A program made the position numbers and the translations under genes. A stretch of DNA of 64,000 bases from Trachythela sp. YZ-2020 (taxonomy: Eukaryota > Cnidaria > Anthozoa > Malacalcyonacea > Clavulariidae): NCBI GenBank assembly GCA_016169945.1, contig JADLSH010000333.1:992001-1056000 (forward strand), given 5' to 3'. Positions 1 through 9,438 of the stretch are shown here, piece by piece. The notes beneath the pieces are model-generated. The model worked only from the letters and a program-made list of their open reading frames with translations, did no database searches and was not told the origin of the DNA. Numbering within the stretch: position 1 is the stretch's first letter; each line of letters starts with the position of its first letter.

Positions 1-181
1 CTATTCTTAGTGGGAGTCCTGCAATACAATGCCTAAAGAGCGCGATTTTTCAGCCGGAAGTTAATTAATATGGATATAGAAACACGTGTGGCAATAGCAA
101 CATTATAAAAACCCAGAGAAATGTGAGTTTTCTGTCATTTGCCACGAAGACACACACAGCGGGATTGGCAGCAGATTTTTT
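1..181 (+). repeat. Split direct repeat A1
   Basis: Positions 1-181 match 4680-4860 almost base for base; two differences seen are near positions 9 and 159. After position 181 the copies diverge, A1 running into the gag leader and A2 into the B2 segment. Confidence 0.9.
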
Positions 182-222
182 ACAAGCAAGATTTCCTGTG
201 TCTCAGCCGAGCGAAAAGAGTT

Positions 223-386
223 ATGGCAGAAGCTGTTCAACCACAACCTATTGAGATTGATGATCTAAATATTGCTCAGCAACTACCCCATGTACCGCAA
301 CCAGCTGCAGTGGAACAACAAGTACAGCCCGATCGCGATTTGCAAAATGCAGCGATTGCCCAACACTAGTCGAGCCTCAGCCTCAG
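223..386 (+). pseudogene. gag exon 1 of the Ngaro-type element
   Basis: Reading from the ATG at 223 gives a short polypeptide starting MAEAVQPQPIEIDD, followed by a Gln/Pro-rich stretch. An in-frame TAG at 367-369 breaks it just before a good splice donor (CAG followed by GTTAGT at 387). The donor, the repeat-filled non-coding stretch that follows, and the clean acceptor at 2006 make this the first gag exon, with an intron of about 1.6 kb. The stop may be a point mutation of CAG. I recognise no domain in it; assignment as gag rests on its position upstream of the zinc-knuckle exon. Confidence 0.5.
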
Positions 387-605
387 GTTAGTTTCTTTCT
401 TGTCTTACGGAGACGACCTTGAAAGCCTTTTATGCATCCATACATATACGCTTACGCCATGGGCCCCTTTGCTGCATGGGTTTGCAGTACATTTGCTCGT
501 ATCTGACTATATGCCTTCGCATGGTTGCTTCCGTGACGACCTCGTTATGTTTTCATATAATTGTTTAAGATTCTTCATGCAGCACATTTCCTCATCTATA
601 ATTGT

Positions 606-889
606 CGTACTTGCCGATATCGCCTGCTTGTACTGTTTTTCGAGAGGGGCAAACTTAGTACGCCTTATACACTGTCTTCGACGGAGTTCTCGTTTGTCAG
701 TTACTTGTAGTGGGATGGTTTAGTGCGCTTAACACGTCTCTAGTATTCGTATTTGCCGATATCGCCTGCTTGTACTGTTTCTCGAGAGGGGCAAACTTAG
801 TAAGCCTTATTCACCGTCTACGACGGCGTTCTCGTTTATCAGTTACTGGTAGTGGGATGGTTTAGTGCGCGTAACACTTCTCTAGTATA
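606..889 (+). repeat. Tandem duplication, 142-bp period, two copies
   Basis: The segment starting near 606 recurs at 748 with few differences. Shared landmarks include GCCGATATCGCCTGCTTG and GTGGGATGGTTTAGTGCGC. It lies inside the predicted gag intron. Confidence 0.9.
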
Positions 890-1204
890 TTTACATTCAC
901 AACATATTGTCTTAACATAAGGCCTTTACTCACAATCACAGAGGCCATCACGACGGTTTTTTGACTCTCGTTACTTACCTACCCAGTTGTCTTAATCAAT
1001 TGGCACAGCTTTAAGCGATCTAACGAGGCACCCCTTGCCGCTCTGGCATCGAGCATACTTTTCCTTAAGTTATTTCTTATTATATTTATACTGCAGGTCA
1101 CTTAAAAATAGTGGGATGTATGTCTAATGACTAATATTTATTTTTCGCGCTTCAGTGCCGGCATAATTTTCCGATTCATCTATGCTATACAAACAGCTAG
1201 TGAA

Positions 1205-1945
1205 TATACTTTGGTGCACGAGGTAGTTTCGAGTCGAAGGTATAAATGAATATACGATATTATACGCCTTTGGTGCATGAGGCTGCGTGCTTGAACTTGA
1301 GTATAACCGAACTCGCTGTAGGGGCAGCGGATCTTGTTGATTTCAAGGCCAATGGTGCATGAGGTCACCTGGAAATATGCATGAACTCACTGTAGGTGCA
1401 GTGAGCCATATTAATTTTAATATGCCTTTGGTGCATGAGGCTATGTGAAAATATATACGAACTCGCTGTAGGTGCAGTTAACTTTACAAAGTATAGTACG
1501 CACCTTTGGTGCATGAGGCAGTGTTTGCCGAATTTGAAAGTATAAAGAATTCGCTGTTGGTGCAGCAAAACATTATTAATCTCCATATGCCTGTGGTGCA
1601 TGAAGCCAATTGGAAATATATACGAACTCGCTGGAGGCGCAGTGAACTTTATTAACTTTAATACGCCTTTGGTGCATGAGGCCAGTTGAACATAACAGAA
1701 CTCCCTGTGGGTGTAGTGAACTGTAGCAATTTTAATACGCCTTTGGGCATGAGGCCGTTTGAAAGTATAAACGCACTCGCTAGGAGCAGTGGCTTTTATT
1801 CTTTATAATAATATGCCATTGGGACATGAGGCGGCATGCTTGAGGGTATTAACGGACTCACTGTAGGTGCAGCGCACTTGATTAATAATATATACGCTTT
1901 CGGTATATGAAGCTATTCGTCTTTATAAGCGAACTCACTACATGT
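1205..1945 (+). repeat. Degenerate minisatellite, period about 75 bp, about ten units
   Basis: Each unit carries two conserved blocks, CTTTGGTGCATGAGGC and GAACTCGCTGTAGGTGCAGT, separated by variable AT-rich spacers. Units recur near 1210, 1266, 1349, 1425, 1506, 1591, 1668, 1740, 1812 and 1898. The second block can fold into a 6-7 bp stem (for example CTCACTG/CAGTGAG near 1385) around a TAGGTG-like loop. The array fills most of the predicted gag intron. Confidence 0.85.
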
Positions 1946-2006
1946 GTACCGCACCATCACAATTGTTGAAAGAGATGTTTATTATGGTCCGTCTTTACCT
2001 GTATAG

Positions 2007-2534
2007 GCACCAACCTTGGAATTGCTGCAAGCAAAAATTGAACAATTACAAAAAAATACCAGTGCCAAAACTGTGGAAGCCGCCCTGTTCCACCTTCAGG
2101 CTGAAATTCGAAAACCAGAGGGCATTTTTTACCGCCATGCCGCCCTGGCTTCATTGGAGAATTTGGTGGATGTATCGCGCGAACACCGCCATACTCAGGC
2201 AAACCGATTCAACGTTACTTATAAACAATGCAGACCACTCCTTTATCACGCACAATTTCAAACTATTTTGATGAAGCTGATTGGCGACAAGGATGACATG
2301 GCCGTCGCGAGGATAATTGAGAAAACCCTTCAAAAACCCCCCTCATCATCCCCCCCCCGCCATACAACCCAACCACCTCCGCCACCATACAATCCGTTGG
2401 TGCAGACATACCCACCTTCACGTCAACGATTTTACCCCTACACTCGTCCACGCAACACTATTGTTTGTTTTAACTGCCATGGTCTTGGACATTATGCCCG
2501 TTCATGCCCGCGCTCCGGGTTGCGATGTCGTTAA
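2007..2534 (+). pseudogene. gag exon 2 with CCHC zinc knuckle
   Basis: After the acceptor ending in AG at 2005-2006, an open frame of about 175 codons runs to the TAA at 2532-2534. It has a predicted helical N-terminal part (LELLQAKIEQLQ...), a proline-rich linker, and a C-terminal zinc knuckle CFNCHGLGHYARSC (C-x2-C-x4-H-x4-C) at about 2467-2508. CCHC knuckles bind nucleic acid in retroelement Gag proteins. The frame stops directly after the knuckle, where the reverse transcriptase would be expected, so the deletion that removed RT probably also set this C-terminus. Exon 1 carries a stop, so a full Gag is not encoded. Confidence 0.7.
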
Positions 2535-2589
2535 GATTTACCATTATGTGTGAACTTTGTTCAGTTGAAGTGTACTTTAGCATTACCCA

Positions 2590-3140
2590 CTATCCGATGT
2601 AGTGTATTAAAGTTGATAGAGAATCCTGCCGATGCCCCCTCCCGTACGTTATCAGACAAGGATTGCACCTTGGCGCCTTTTATCTGGCAAACTGTCCAGC
2701 AAGCCTTCGGCCCTCACACCGTCGACCTTATGGCAGTACCAGTAAATGTTTTGCCGGACAATACAGGGCGACCGCTAAAATTCTTTTCCCCGTTCCCTGT
2801 CCCAGAAGCAGCCGGTACGAATATTTTCTGCCAACAACTCGACGATGAAAACGCTTATGTGTTCCCCCCCTTTGTCCTCATCGGCCCTCTTCTCAAGTTT
2901 TTATGTCAACAACACTGTCCCTTCACCATCATTGTTCCTGACCTTTCGCCTCGGCGGTATTGGTGGCCACTCCTGACTGGTCTCTCCTCGGCGTCTCTTA
3001 TGTTGGGTGCGAAGGGTGACCGCGATATTCTCCTGTTCCCAGCTACTAGTGCGGAGTGCTTTCGGACACGCCCTTTGCAGTGGGATATTTGGGCTTTTCG
3101 TAGTGACAGATTATATAATTTTTTCTCCTCTGAAACTACA
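2590..3140 (+). pseudogene. RNase H C-terminal remnant of the Ngaro-type pol
   Basis: The frame contains NPADAPSR, the conserved C-terminal RNase H signature of DIRS/Ngaro elements (a NxADxxSR pattern), followed by the family's typical tail (APFIW...VQ..FGPHTVDLMA...). None of the reverse transcriptase motifs occur between the zinc knuckle at 2508 and this remnant, a gap of under 100 bp where roughly 1.3 kb is normal. This is a derivative with pol deleted. The frame ends at a stop at 3177-3179, after overlapping the start of the recombinase exon. Confidence 0.7.
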
Positions 3141-4492
3141 GGTGTATCCACAAGTTCCGCGCCTCTGGAAACCTGCTGAACAATGCCCAGCGTGTTCATA
3201 TCCTAACGATTCCGGCTTCCTGTTCTGTCAAAGGTGCGGATTCCACAAGGATGTTCAAGGTCTCCTACCCAAAAAATGGATTACTGTTCCCTTAGCCAAA
3301 ATCAACGATAGAATGCGGCATCTACAAACAGTGAGCCGCCGCAAACCCTACGCGAAACAAAAAACCAAACTCCAAGATGAGCTGCAAGTTTTCCTCGCCT
3401 CTCTCCCAGAGAGTAAGGCTCTCCTTTCCGCGACACCGAACGACCTAGTCCGTTTTCTCAGCTGGAAGGATCGGACAGGGAAAACAACAGTCCATACTCT
3501 GACATGCCCCTTTACCAACTCAACACCTAAACCAACAAGCTGTCAGTGCCCCAAGAGACTAGCCGCGGGTACAGTAGACAACTACATCGCGAAATTGAGG
3601 TCTATTTTTGCGGCACTTGGAAGTGAACCGTGTGACGAAGTTTCCTTAGAGCATGGGAATCCAGCTACTCACCCAGTCGTGAAAGCATATTTGCGTTCCG
3701 TTCGTGAGGAGCAAGCTAAGGCCGGCGTGACTCCGAAACAAGCAGTGCCGCTGTTCTTTGATAAATTCTCCGCCTTGTGTATTTTCATATGGTCGTTGCT
3801 GTTCACATCAGGTATCAGTCCTCGAGATCGCTACCTATATGCCCGAGACTTGGCATTCTTCTCTATTGATTTCTACTCGGGGGACCGCGCTTCCGATTTA
3901 GGGCGCTTGAGAACCCACAACGTCTCTCCTTCCAAATCAGGAAGGCATCCTTTTTCACCATACCTTCGGGAAAACTCTCCGGGGCCATACCTCCCACATG
4001 TTCACTATTAAACCTAACCCAGAGTCCCACTTCTGCCCTGTGGCTAATTTGAAACTCTACCTGCTCCTCGCCAATCGAATGGGAGTCAACCTCCGCAACG
4101 GTTATCTCTTCCGCGTCACAGATCATAAAGGGTTTGTTGTCAATCACCCTTTCGCCGGACCAACTGTTAATAACCGACTCACCAAGTACCTGACGGATCT
4201 GAAATTACATGACGGGGAAACCATGCATAGTTTTCGAGCTGGGTGTTCCATCACCTTATCACTCTTAGGTGCATCAACCGATATAGTTGCTAAGCACATT
4301 GGCTGGAGAAGTGTGGCCACTGCTGAACATTATACTCAGTTACACCAAGTGATGACCCACCAACACTCGTCAAACATCCTTGTGAACAACACCACTACTG
4401 ATGATCCCCACAAACGTCCAAATGCTGAGACTGTCGGACTTGAATTTCGTCAACGCAATAATCTTAAGGGCTTTTCCTTAGCTTTTCCTTAA
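3141..4492 (+). pseudogene. Tyrosine recombinase (integrase) of the Ngaro-type element, one frameshift
   Basis: The likely exon starts after an acceptor at 3139-3140 (CTACAG/GTGTAT). Near the N-terminus is a zinc-ribbon-like pair, CPAC and CQRC (about 3188-3237). The catalytic half has the tyrosine-recombinase set: Arg in GDRASDLGR (about 3880-3906), a Lys strand TFGKTLRG (about 3965), His-x-x-Arg in MHSFRAG (about 4223), KHIGW (about 4294) and the nucleophile Tyr in AEHYTQL (about 4325). The first Arg and the Lys lie in different frames, so a one-base shift sits between about 3911 and 3950. All other residues are preserved, suggesting recent inactivation or a sequencing error. The enzyme would integrate the circular cDNA. 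Confidence 0.85.
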
Positions 4493-4599
4493 CTTAGTTT
4501 TCTGAGAATTGGAGAGACAATCCTTATTTATTTGTATAACCTTTAAAGTACTTAATATGGACGCGAGACCTTAGCATGCCGGTAGTCACGGGGGACTGA

Positions 4600-5003
4600 G
4601 CTGGAAAATTTTACTCCCCATACTTAGCTATAATCGGCTCAGGGCATTGTGTGGTGGGGCGACCAGTGAAAATATATTACTATTCTTACTGGGAGTCCTG
4701 CAATACAATGCCTAAAGAGCGCGATTTTTCAGCCGGAAGTTAATTAATATGGATATAGAAACACGTGTGGCAATAGCAACATTATAAAAACCCAGAGAAA
4801 TGTGAGTTTTCTGTCATTTGCCACGAAGACACACACAACGGGATTGGCAGCAGATTTTTTCCACCCGCCCTCCTCCCCTCGGCTTCGACACGGCGGTTGC
4901 TCCGCCACGTCTTGCCTTGGGCTGAAAAATTTTACTCCCCATACTTAGCTATAATCGGCTCAGGGCATTGTGTGGCGGGGCGACCAGTGAAAATATATTA
5001 CTA
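4600..5003 (+). repeat. Split direct repeats B1-A2-B2
   Basis: B1 (4600-4680) and B2 (4921-5003) share a block containing CCCCATACTTAGCTATAATC and ending GACCAGTGAAAATATATTAC. A2 (4680-4860) repeats the left end of the element. A GC-richer spacer (4861-4920) joins A2 to B2. This right-end arrangement is diagnostic for Ngaro-like elements. Confidence 0.9.
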
Positions 5004-5064
5004 AAAATGATCAAATGTTAGGAGATTATAACAACAGGAGAAACTCAGTTATTGATTGCATTTA

Positions 5065-5598
5065 TTATGTGATAATTTTCTCATTTACAGTACCTGGTGG
5101 AAAGAGTTCTGCAGTTTTTGCTTTTCGCTCCCTGTAGCACTTTATCGCTTCATTTTTGGGGGTCTTTTCTAAAAACTGGCTGGTCAAGGGTTCAGGAACT
5201 TTATCCTTATATGTGTCCTTGATTTTCTTCCGTTCGTCTTTGGTCATGGAAAACAGTTCTTCTTTGATACTGCGAACATAACCTAAATGACAAAACATGA
5301 GATAACTTGAGCTGAAAAATGAAAATAAAGTGAAATACAGATTTCCCCTTGTTTTCTATCCTGGGACCTGCGATTTTCCCAGCATGTCCAAAACACACCT
5401 TAGTACTAGATAATATAAATTACAGTATAATAGGTCCCAAAATTACATACCATAAGTTGCAGCAACAGCAACTTCTCGAACAACATCACCACCATTCTTG
5501 AATTTGGGGTATGTAACATTGACATATGTGCTGCCATCCTTTGCCAATTTTTTTGGTCTCCTGACATTTTCATTGAAATGTAGGATAGCCAGGATATG
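5065..5598 (-). pseudogene. Kolobok-like transposase, C-terminal two exons
   Basis: Two exons on the minus strand, 5451-5598 (acceptor ATTACAG; donor TATG/GTATG) and 5065-5285 (acceptor ATTTAG), join to give the segment ILAILHFNENVRRP...ATYG/YVRSIKEELF...FPPGTVNEKIIT. The piece matches from memory the conserved C-terminal tail (HFNEN.RP) of a large THAP-DDE transposase family seen in fish and cnidarians that I take to be Kolobok. It follows the catalytic exons in order and ends with a stop at 5065-5067. These two exons themselves look undamaged. Confidence 0.6.
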
Positions 5599-5642
5599 TC
5601 TGTAATTAAAATAAAGGGAAAATCAGCATTTGGGTTGGTGAC

Positions 5643-5788
5643 TAGAGGTGTGCGATTACAATCCGGGTCCGAACCGATCCGATTCGGACTAAACTTTCAT
5701 GTGTTCGGATCGGATTTAGTTCAATTTTTCTCGGATCGGATTTTGCTGTTATTTTCTCAGATCGGATCGAATGTGACGCACACCTTTG
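5643..5788. mobile_element. hAT-type MITE
   Basis: A 146-bp element flanked by a perfect 8-bp duplication TTGGTGAC (5635-5642 and 5789-5796). The ends are TAGAGGTGTGCG and CGCACACCTTTG, imperfect inverted repeats of the CAGAGGTGTGCG type, and the 8-bp target duplication is typical of hAT elements. Internally it is rich in repeated CGGATCGGAT-like words. It sits in an intron of the Kolobok-like gene and has no coding capacity. Confidence 0.85.
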
Positions 5789-5849
5789 TTGGTGACATTG
5801 CATTTCCTTGATCAGAGACTGCTGGCTATTATCATTATTTACTTTATAC

Positions 5850-6021
5850 CTGCAATAGGTGCCAAGCCAGGAGAAACACTTCATTTTGGGATGCCATTGA
5901 TTCAAAGTGGAATTAAATCCCTCCAAACAACTAGTCTCTGCATCTGGACACAGCCGCTTGATGTCGTTTAGCAGACTTGTCTTCAAGACAATCTTTTCGA
6001 GGCTATCGTATGCAGGTGTGC
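5850..6021 (-). pseudogene. Kolobok-like transposase exon with the third acidic residue
   Basis: Acceptor TATGTAG and donor TGCAG/GTATAA bound a frame reading GTPAYDSLEKIV...SCLEGFNSTLNQWHPK...GTYCR. The Glu in CLEGFNSTL is in the position of the third catalytic acidic residue in this family (E-x-FHS in relatives). No damage is visible in this exon. Confidence 0.6.
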
Positions 6022-6180
6022 CTACATAATTACAAATAGAGTTGTAAATACCATAAAGTTATCCATATTTTCATATCAAGTCCCTTCTCTTTCAGAGACA
6101 TGCCCCTTCCTCTTTCAATCCCACCCCAAAGAAGGGGGTTTCATGGTAAAAATTTAAATATTGATCTGTATTTGACTTAC

Positions 6181-6639
6181 CAACTTTTATCCATTTCCTG
6201 CGCTTCTCAAGCATTTCCTGCGCTTCTCAAGCTCCTTGTGTGCACACTCTGGAAACAGCGGGTCAGGGTGGTTTGTGTGCTTTTTTGCAACATGCCGAAT
6301 AAATGATTTCCACTTGGCAAGAATCAATTTCTGAAACCCTTCTTTGGTTGTTGTTGAGCACCAGTAAATATGGTGTTTTACAGCTGTTATCCATTTAGCA
6401 ATTCTCTCGCAGCCTTTCTTTTTGCTTGCTGCTAACATTTTCTTCACCACACTTTTTGCAATATGCTACTGGTCAAAATAGTGTGTGATGGTTGGGTGGC
6501 TCTCTCTTACCCACTTGGCAATGCCCCGGTGCCGATCGGAAACAAACACCGGAATTTCCAAACCAGATTGTTTTAAATTATCAAAGCACAACTTTGCAGC
6601 CGCCAGCTCCATAGCGGTACTACTGCCAGCCTGGTTTGC
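6181..6639 (-). pseudogene. Kolobok-like transposase exon with second Asp; stop and 20-bp duplication
   Basis: The exon (acceptor TTTTAG at 6640-6641, donor GTTG/GTAAG) reads ANQAGSSTAME...VFVSDRHRGIAKW...THYFDQ-stop-HIAKSVVKKM...KHHIYWC...DPLFPEC. SDRH holds the second catalytic Asp. A TAG at 6466-6468 replaces the Trp of a conserved D-x-WH motif. Near the 3' end a perfect 20-bp tandem duplication (6192-6211 and 6212-6231) shifts the frame. Both lesions are inactivating. Confidence 0.65.
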
Positions 6640-7011
6640 CTAAAATAGTAAATACAGATAGGAATTATACAAAATATTATTTAAACCCAAGCTTCAAAAT
6701 GTTGTCTAAAAACCTTGCATACTCCTAATGTTTTGTGGCTTTAACTTACCAGTGAATTAGAAGAAGGATCTATAAAGGTAGATTTCAACATTCTATTGTA
6801 ATGTTGAAACATTATTAGATTTCAACATTCCAAGGTAAAACATAGTTGTTCCAGGAACTTCAACTCTTTTATCAATCAATTTATATACATGAAAATCATT
6901 GTCAACCTATTTATTTAGGTTGTTCAGGTTCCAAAAACAACTTGTTTAACCTTAATTAATGGGTTGAAATCAGTTTTTGATGGATTACAGTATATCAAAA
7001 CCATACCGTAC

Positions 7012-7551
7012 CTGTAATAACTCAAAATGCACTATTTTCAATGATGGTGAACACATCATTGAGTACACTCCATACTTGGCAGAATGCCCCATGGAATCGA
7101 ATCTTCCATCTCCAGACCACACTAGATTTTTGCTGGCTCTAAGGGATGAAATCAATGCCAACTGATATGATTCCCAGTGGTGAAGTATGGCAGGAAAGAT
7201 AAACTTGCTCTGGTGGTAGAAAAATGTTCTTGCTTCATAAGCCTGCATACCAAAATGTTTGAAAACAAGCAGTATCTTGCTGATCGATGCACCTGCCATC
7301 AATATTGCAAAGCTTAATACATATTTCCACCAGGATAGGTTCCCATTATGAGAGGTTGGCTCCTCCAAGTGAAACCAGTTGGGCAATTTTTGCAGTGCTG
7401 CTGTATGGTAACCATAGTTCCATTCTTCTTCATTGAAACTTTGGGAGAATCTGCTTTGCATATAAAACAGAACATACTAAATATATGCAAAAGGGCACTG
7501 TAGAAAACAATGAACTTTGGCTCATCTTTGCAGTCTGTTTCAGGTTCAACT
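7012..7551 (-). pseudogene. Kolobok-like transposase exon with first Asp (GDGR); frameshift
   Basis: Acceptor ACTTGTAG and donor TTACAG/GTACGG bound a frame with a Cys-rich pair (CFIC ... HCKNC), RSQPLIMGTYPGGN, then, after a one-base shift near 7318, LSFAILMAGASISKILLVFK and WSGDGRFDSMGHSAKYGVYS. The GDGR Asp is the first catalytic residue of this family. The frameshift splits the domain between the zinc-binding part and the RNase H fold. Confidence 0.65.
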
Positions 7552-7906
7552 CTACAAGTGAGAAAAAATGAATTACCTGTATGCACAACATTTTCCCTAT
7601 TTCCTATATATACATCATGATGTACAGGATGTAGATTATGAATATAGTACATCTGGTCATTTCAGAAAACATCCACATCTTAAATTTGAAGTTAACCTGC
7701 TAACCCATTTGTAAGGACATGCTTGTCATTATGCTATTGCCGGTAGTAGATTTGCCCCTTCAGATGGCACAAATTCTCTTTGTAAGAAGAGTGTGAATAT
7801 TTTCTGGAACACCTTACTCTCCCCAGATGCACTGTATAATATCTGTAAATGTCTAAATACTGTAATTAATCTTGATTTATAACTACAGTTGTTCTATTTT
7901 ACAAAC

Positions 7907-8130
7907 CTTATGTCACATTTTGATGGTTCATTCATTTGATCATCTTCAGAAGCAGTGACATAATCCTCTTCGTTTATTTCTTCTTCCATCGCTACCCAAT
8001 CTTCATCTCTCTCGTACACACCAACTTTCTCGTCTGCATCACTGACAATTTCATCATCATCAGTCTCGACTTCTTGAATCGCTGTTTGTTGGCAATCCTC
8101 TGATAAATTTGAATTTTTATCTTCAGATTT
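7907..8130 (-). pseudogene. Kolobok-like transposase acidic linker exon
   Basis: The exon is open throughout between acceptor ATTCTAG and donor ATAAG/GTTTGT. The product is an acidic linker (for example EVETDDDEIVSDADEKVG, EEEINEEDYVTASEDDQ). It joins in frame to VEPETDCKDEPKFIVF at the start of the next exon. No domain is recognisable; such acidic linkers commonly follow the THAP domain in this family. Confidence 0.55.
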
Positions 8131-8240
8131 CTAGAATTGAGAAAAACTTTATCAGTTTACATTACACAATAATTATTATCTATTTCATTATAGAACATCC
8201 AACAAATAAACATTGGAAATTTCAGTAGTTGAACATACAT

Positions 8241-8334
8241 TTTCTCTGCCACTGACAAGTAAAATTGTCTGGGGTTGGACAGCGTAAGATACTAGAGTAG
8301 TTTGCATCTGGGTGCATTGCCAGCTAATGGGTTA
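8241..8334 (-). repeat. Partial copy of the AACCCATTAA palindromic MITE
   Basis: Read on the minus strand it begins TAACCCATTAGCTGGCAATG and ends GTCAGTGGCAGAG, aligning to the complete copy at 43801-43905. The far inverted end is missing. It lies in an intron of the Kolobok-like gene. Confidence 0.55.
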
Positions 8335-8389
8335 ATTAGCCAAATTAGTTTTACCATTATCCACAGCATTATTTTATCACATAGAGTAC

Positions 8390-8669
8390 CTGAGAGTTGC
8401 ACATTTGTTTCAATTGACGGGCTTCTTTACGCAATTTTCTGTGCTGGTATTTCAGCTTTTGGTTATGTTTCCCAAGATGACCAAACTTTGTTTTGTGATT
8501 AGCACAATTCTGACACAGCTGTAGAAGTTCCAGTAACAGTCTGTAGCTCTGTGTCTGGTTGTGGGCAAGACTGATCATTTTCTACCTCTTGTTCAAGAAG
8601 TACCCCCGAGTCGATACCATCATTCGTCGTTACAGAGCTTTCAGGTTTCAAGTCAATGCTTCGAACAAT
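8390..8669 (-). pseudogene. Kolobok-like transposase second exon, frameshifted
   Basis: The 5' half reads IVRSIDLKPESSVTTNDG...TAVSELC-stop. A different frame then reads LCQNCANHKTKFGHLGKH...LKQMCNSQ up to the donor (CTCAG/GTACTC). The switch near 8515 is an indel or a missed intron. The CQNC...HKTK part is followed by a basic, probably coiled-coil stretch, the usual DNA-binding extension after THAP. Confidence 0.5.
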
Positions 8670-9094
8670 CTAAAGATTGGAACAAAAAAATGTTGTTTAT
8701 ATACAACATGGTAGCCTAATACAGTCTGTAGTAGTGCCAGGAGATCTTGGCTAAAATTTAACATGAAAACATCTATTTTACAAATGTATATTTCTTGATT
8801 ACATTATGTGTAACCCATACGTACTGTTAACCGATCTTGCATATACATATTGACATATAAAATATCACATCTACATGACTATATTATAAACGTTTATACA
8901 TCAAATCCATGCTTTCTTATAGTTATAATTTTCTCATATTTTGCCTTCGGTAGCGAACTAGCAAAGAAAATTGCTAGTTTAAGCTATATAGACATAGTGT
9001 AAACGGGCCTTTAGTTTATGCCGTCAAGAGTATCGATTTATGTTATGAATATGTATAAGAATGGCGCACACAAACAATTTATGCATATATTTAC

Positions 9095-9429
9095 CTGTCT
9101 TCTTTCACAAGCGGAAATCTCCTGAACTTGTGGCTCTAAAACAACGCAATCTACACTTGGCATCGAGCCTTTCTTCAGCCATCTTTTTGTGGTGACTTTT
9201 TCGGGGTCTTGTAGATTTAGATCAAGTCGTTGTTCAAAATCTGTGACAACAAAATGAGCCGAGCAAAGCACCGAAGTGCTAGATGGCTTCCATTGTGCCA
9301 GATGTCTTTGGACAAAACTAGTCCATTTTTCCCGTACAAAAGTATCGCTAGGGAACCGATGCATCGATATTCCTTCTGTTTTTGAATTGTTTTTGCAACT
9401 GACATTGCCAGGTCCACCAGCAACGCAAT
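9095..9429 (-). pseudogene. THAP zinc-finger exon of the Kolobok-like transposase
   Basis: The frame YCVAGGPGNVSC...SMHRFPSD...KWTSFVQRHLAQWKPSST..LCSAHF has the THAP signature: Cys-x-x-x...Cys, then Trp, Cys-x-x-His (CSAH), and an FP motif. THAP domains bind DNA in P-element and Kolobok-type transposases. The donor is ACAG/GTAAA at 9094. There is no start codon: upstream in frame comes a stop, and the sequence immediately turns into the HECT gene of the opposite strand. The start has therefore been lost or lies in an exon no longer present. Confidence 0.7.
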
Positions 9430-9438
9430 ACTTTCCTA

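Larger units (their letters stand above)
1..5003 (+). mobile_element. Ngaro/DIRS-type tyrosine-recombinase retroelement, internally deleted
   Basis: The unit has the split direct repeats that define Ngaro/PAT-type elements: A1 at the left (1-181), then B1 (4600-4680), A2 (4680-4860) and B2 (4921-5003) at the right. Coding order is gag (two exons), an RNase H tail and a tyrosine recombinase. Elements of this class integrate with a tyrosine recombinase through a circular DNA intermediate and make no target duplication. The reverse transcriptase and most of RNase H, expected between gag and the RNase H tail, are absent, so this copy could not reverse-transcribe itself. The window may begin a few bases inside the element. 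Confidence 0.85.

Noticed and set aside
1365..1601. Minus-strand open frame with repeated LMHQR peptides
   Set aside because: The repeated peptide is the antisense translation of the minisatellite motif TTGGTGCATGAGG, not a gene.
1205..1945. Possible CRISPR array (regular repeats with variable spacers)
   Set aside because: Unit length and repeat sequence drift, the setting is a eukaryotic retroelement intron, and no cas genes exist in the window.
5065..9429. Assigning the THAP transposase to the P-element family
   Set aside because: The GDGR, SDRH and CLEGFNS motifs fit the THAP-DDE family I associate with Kolobok better than P elements, but this rests on memory and no TIRs were found to settle it.
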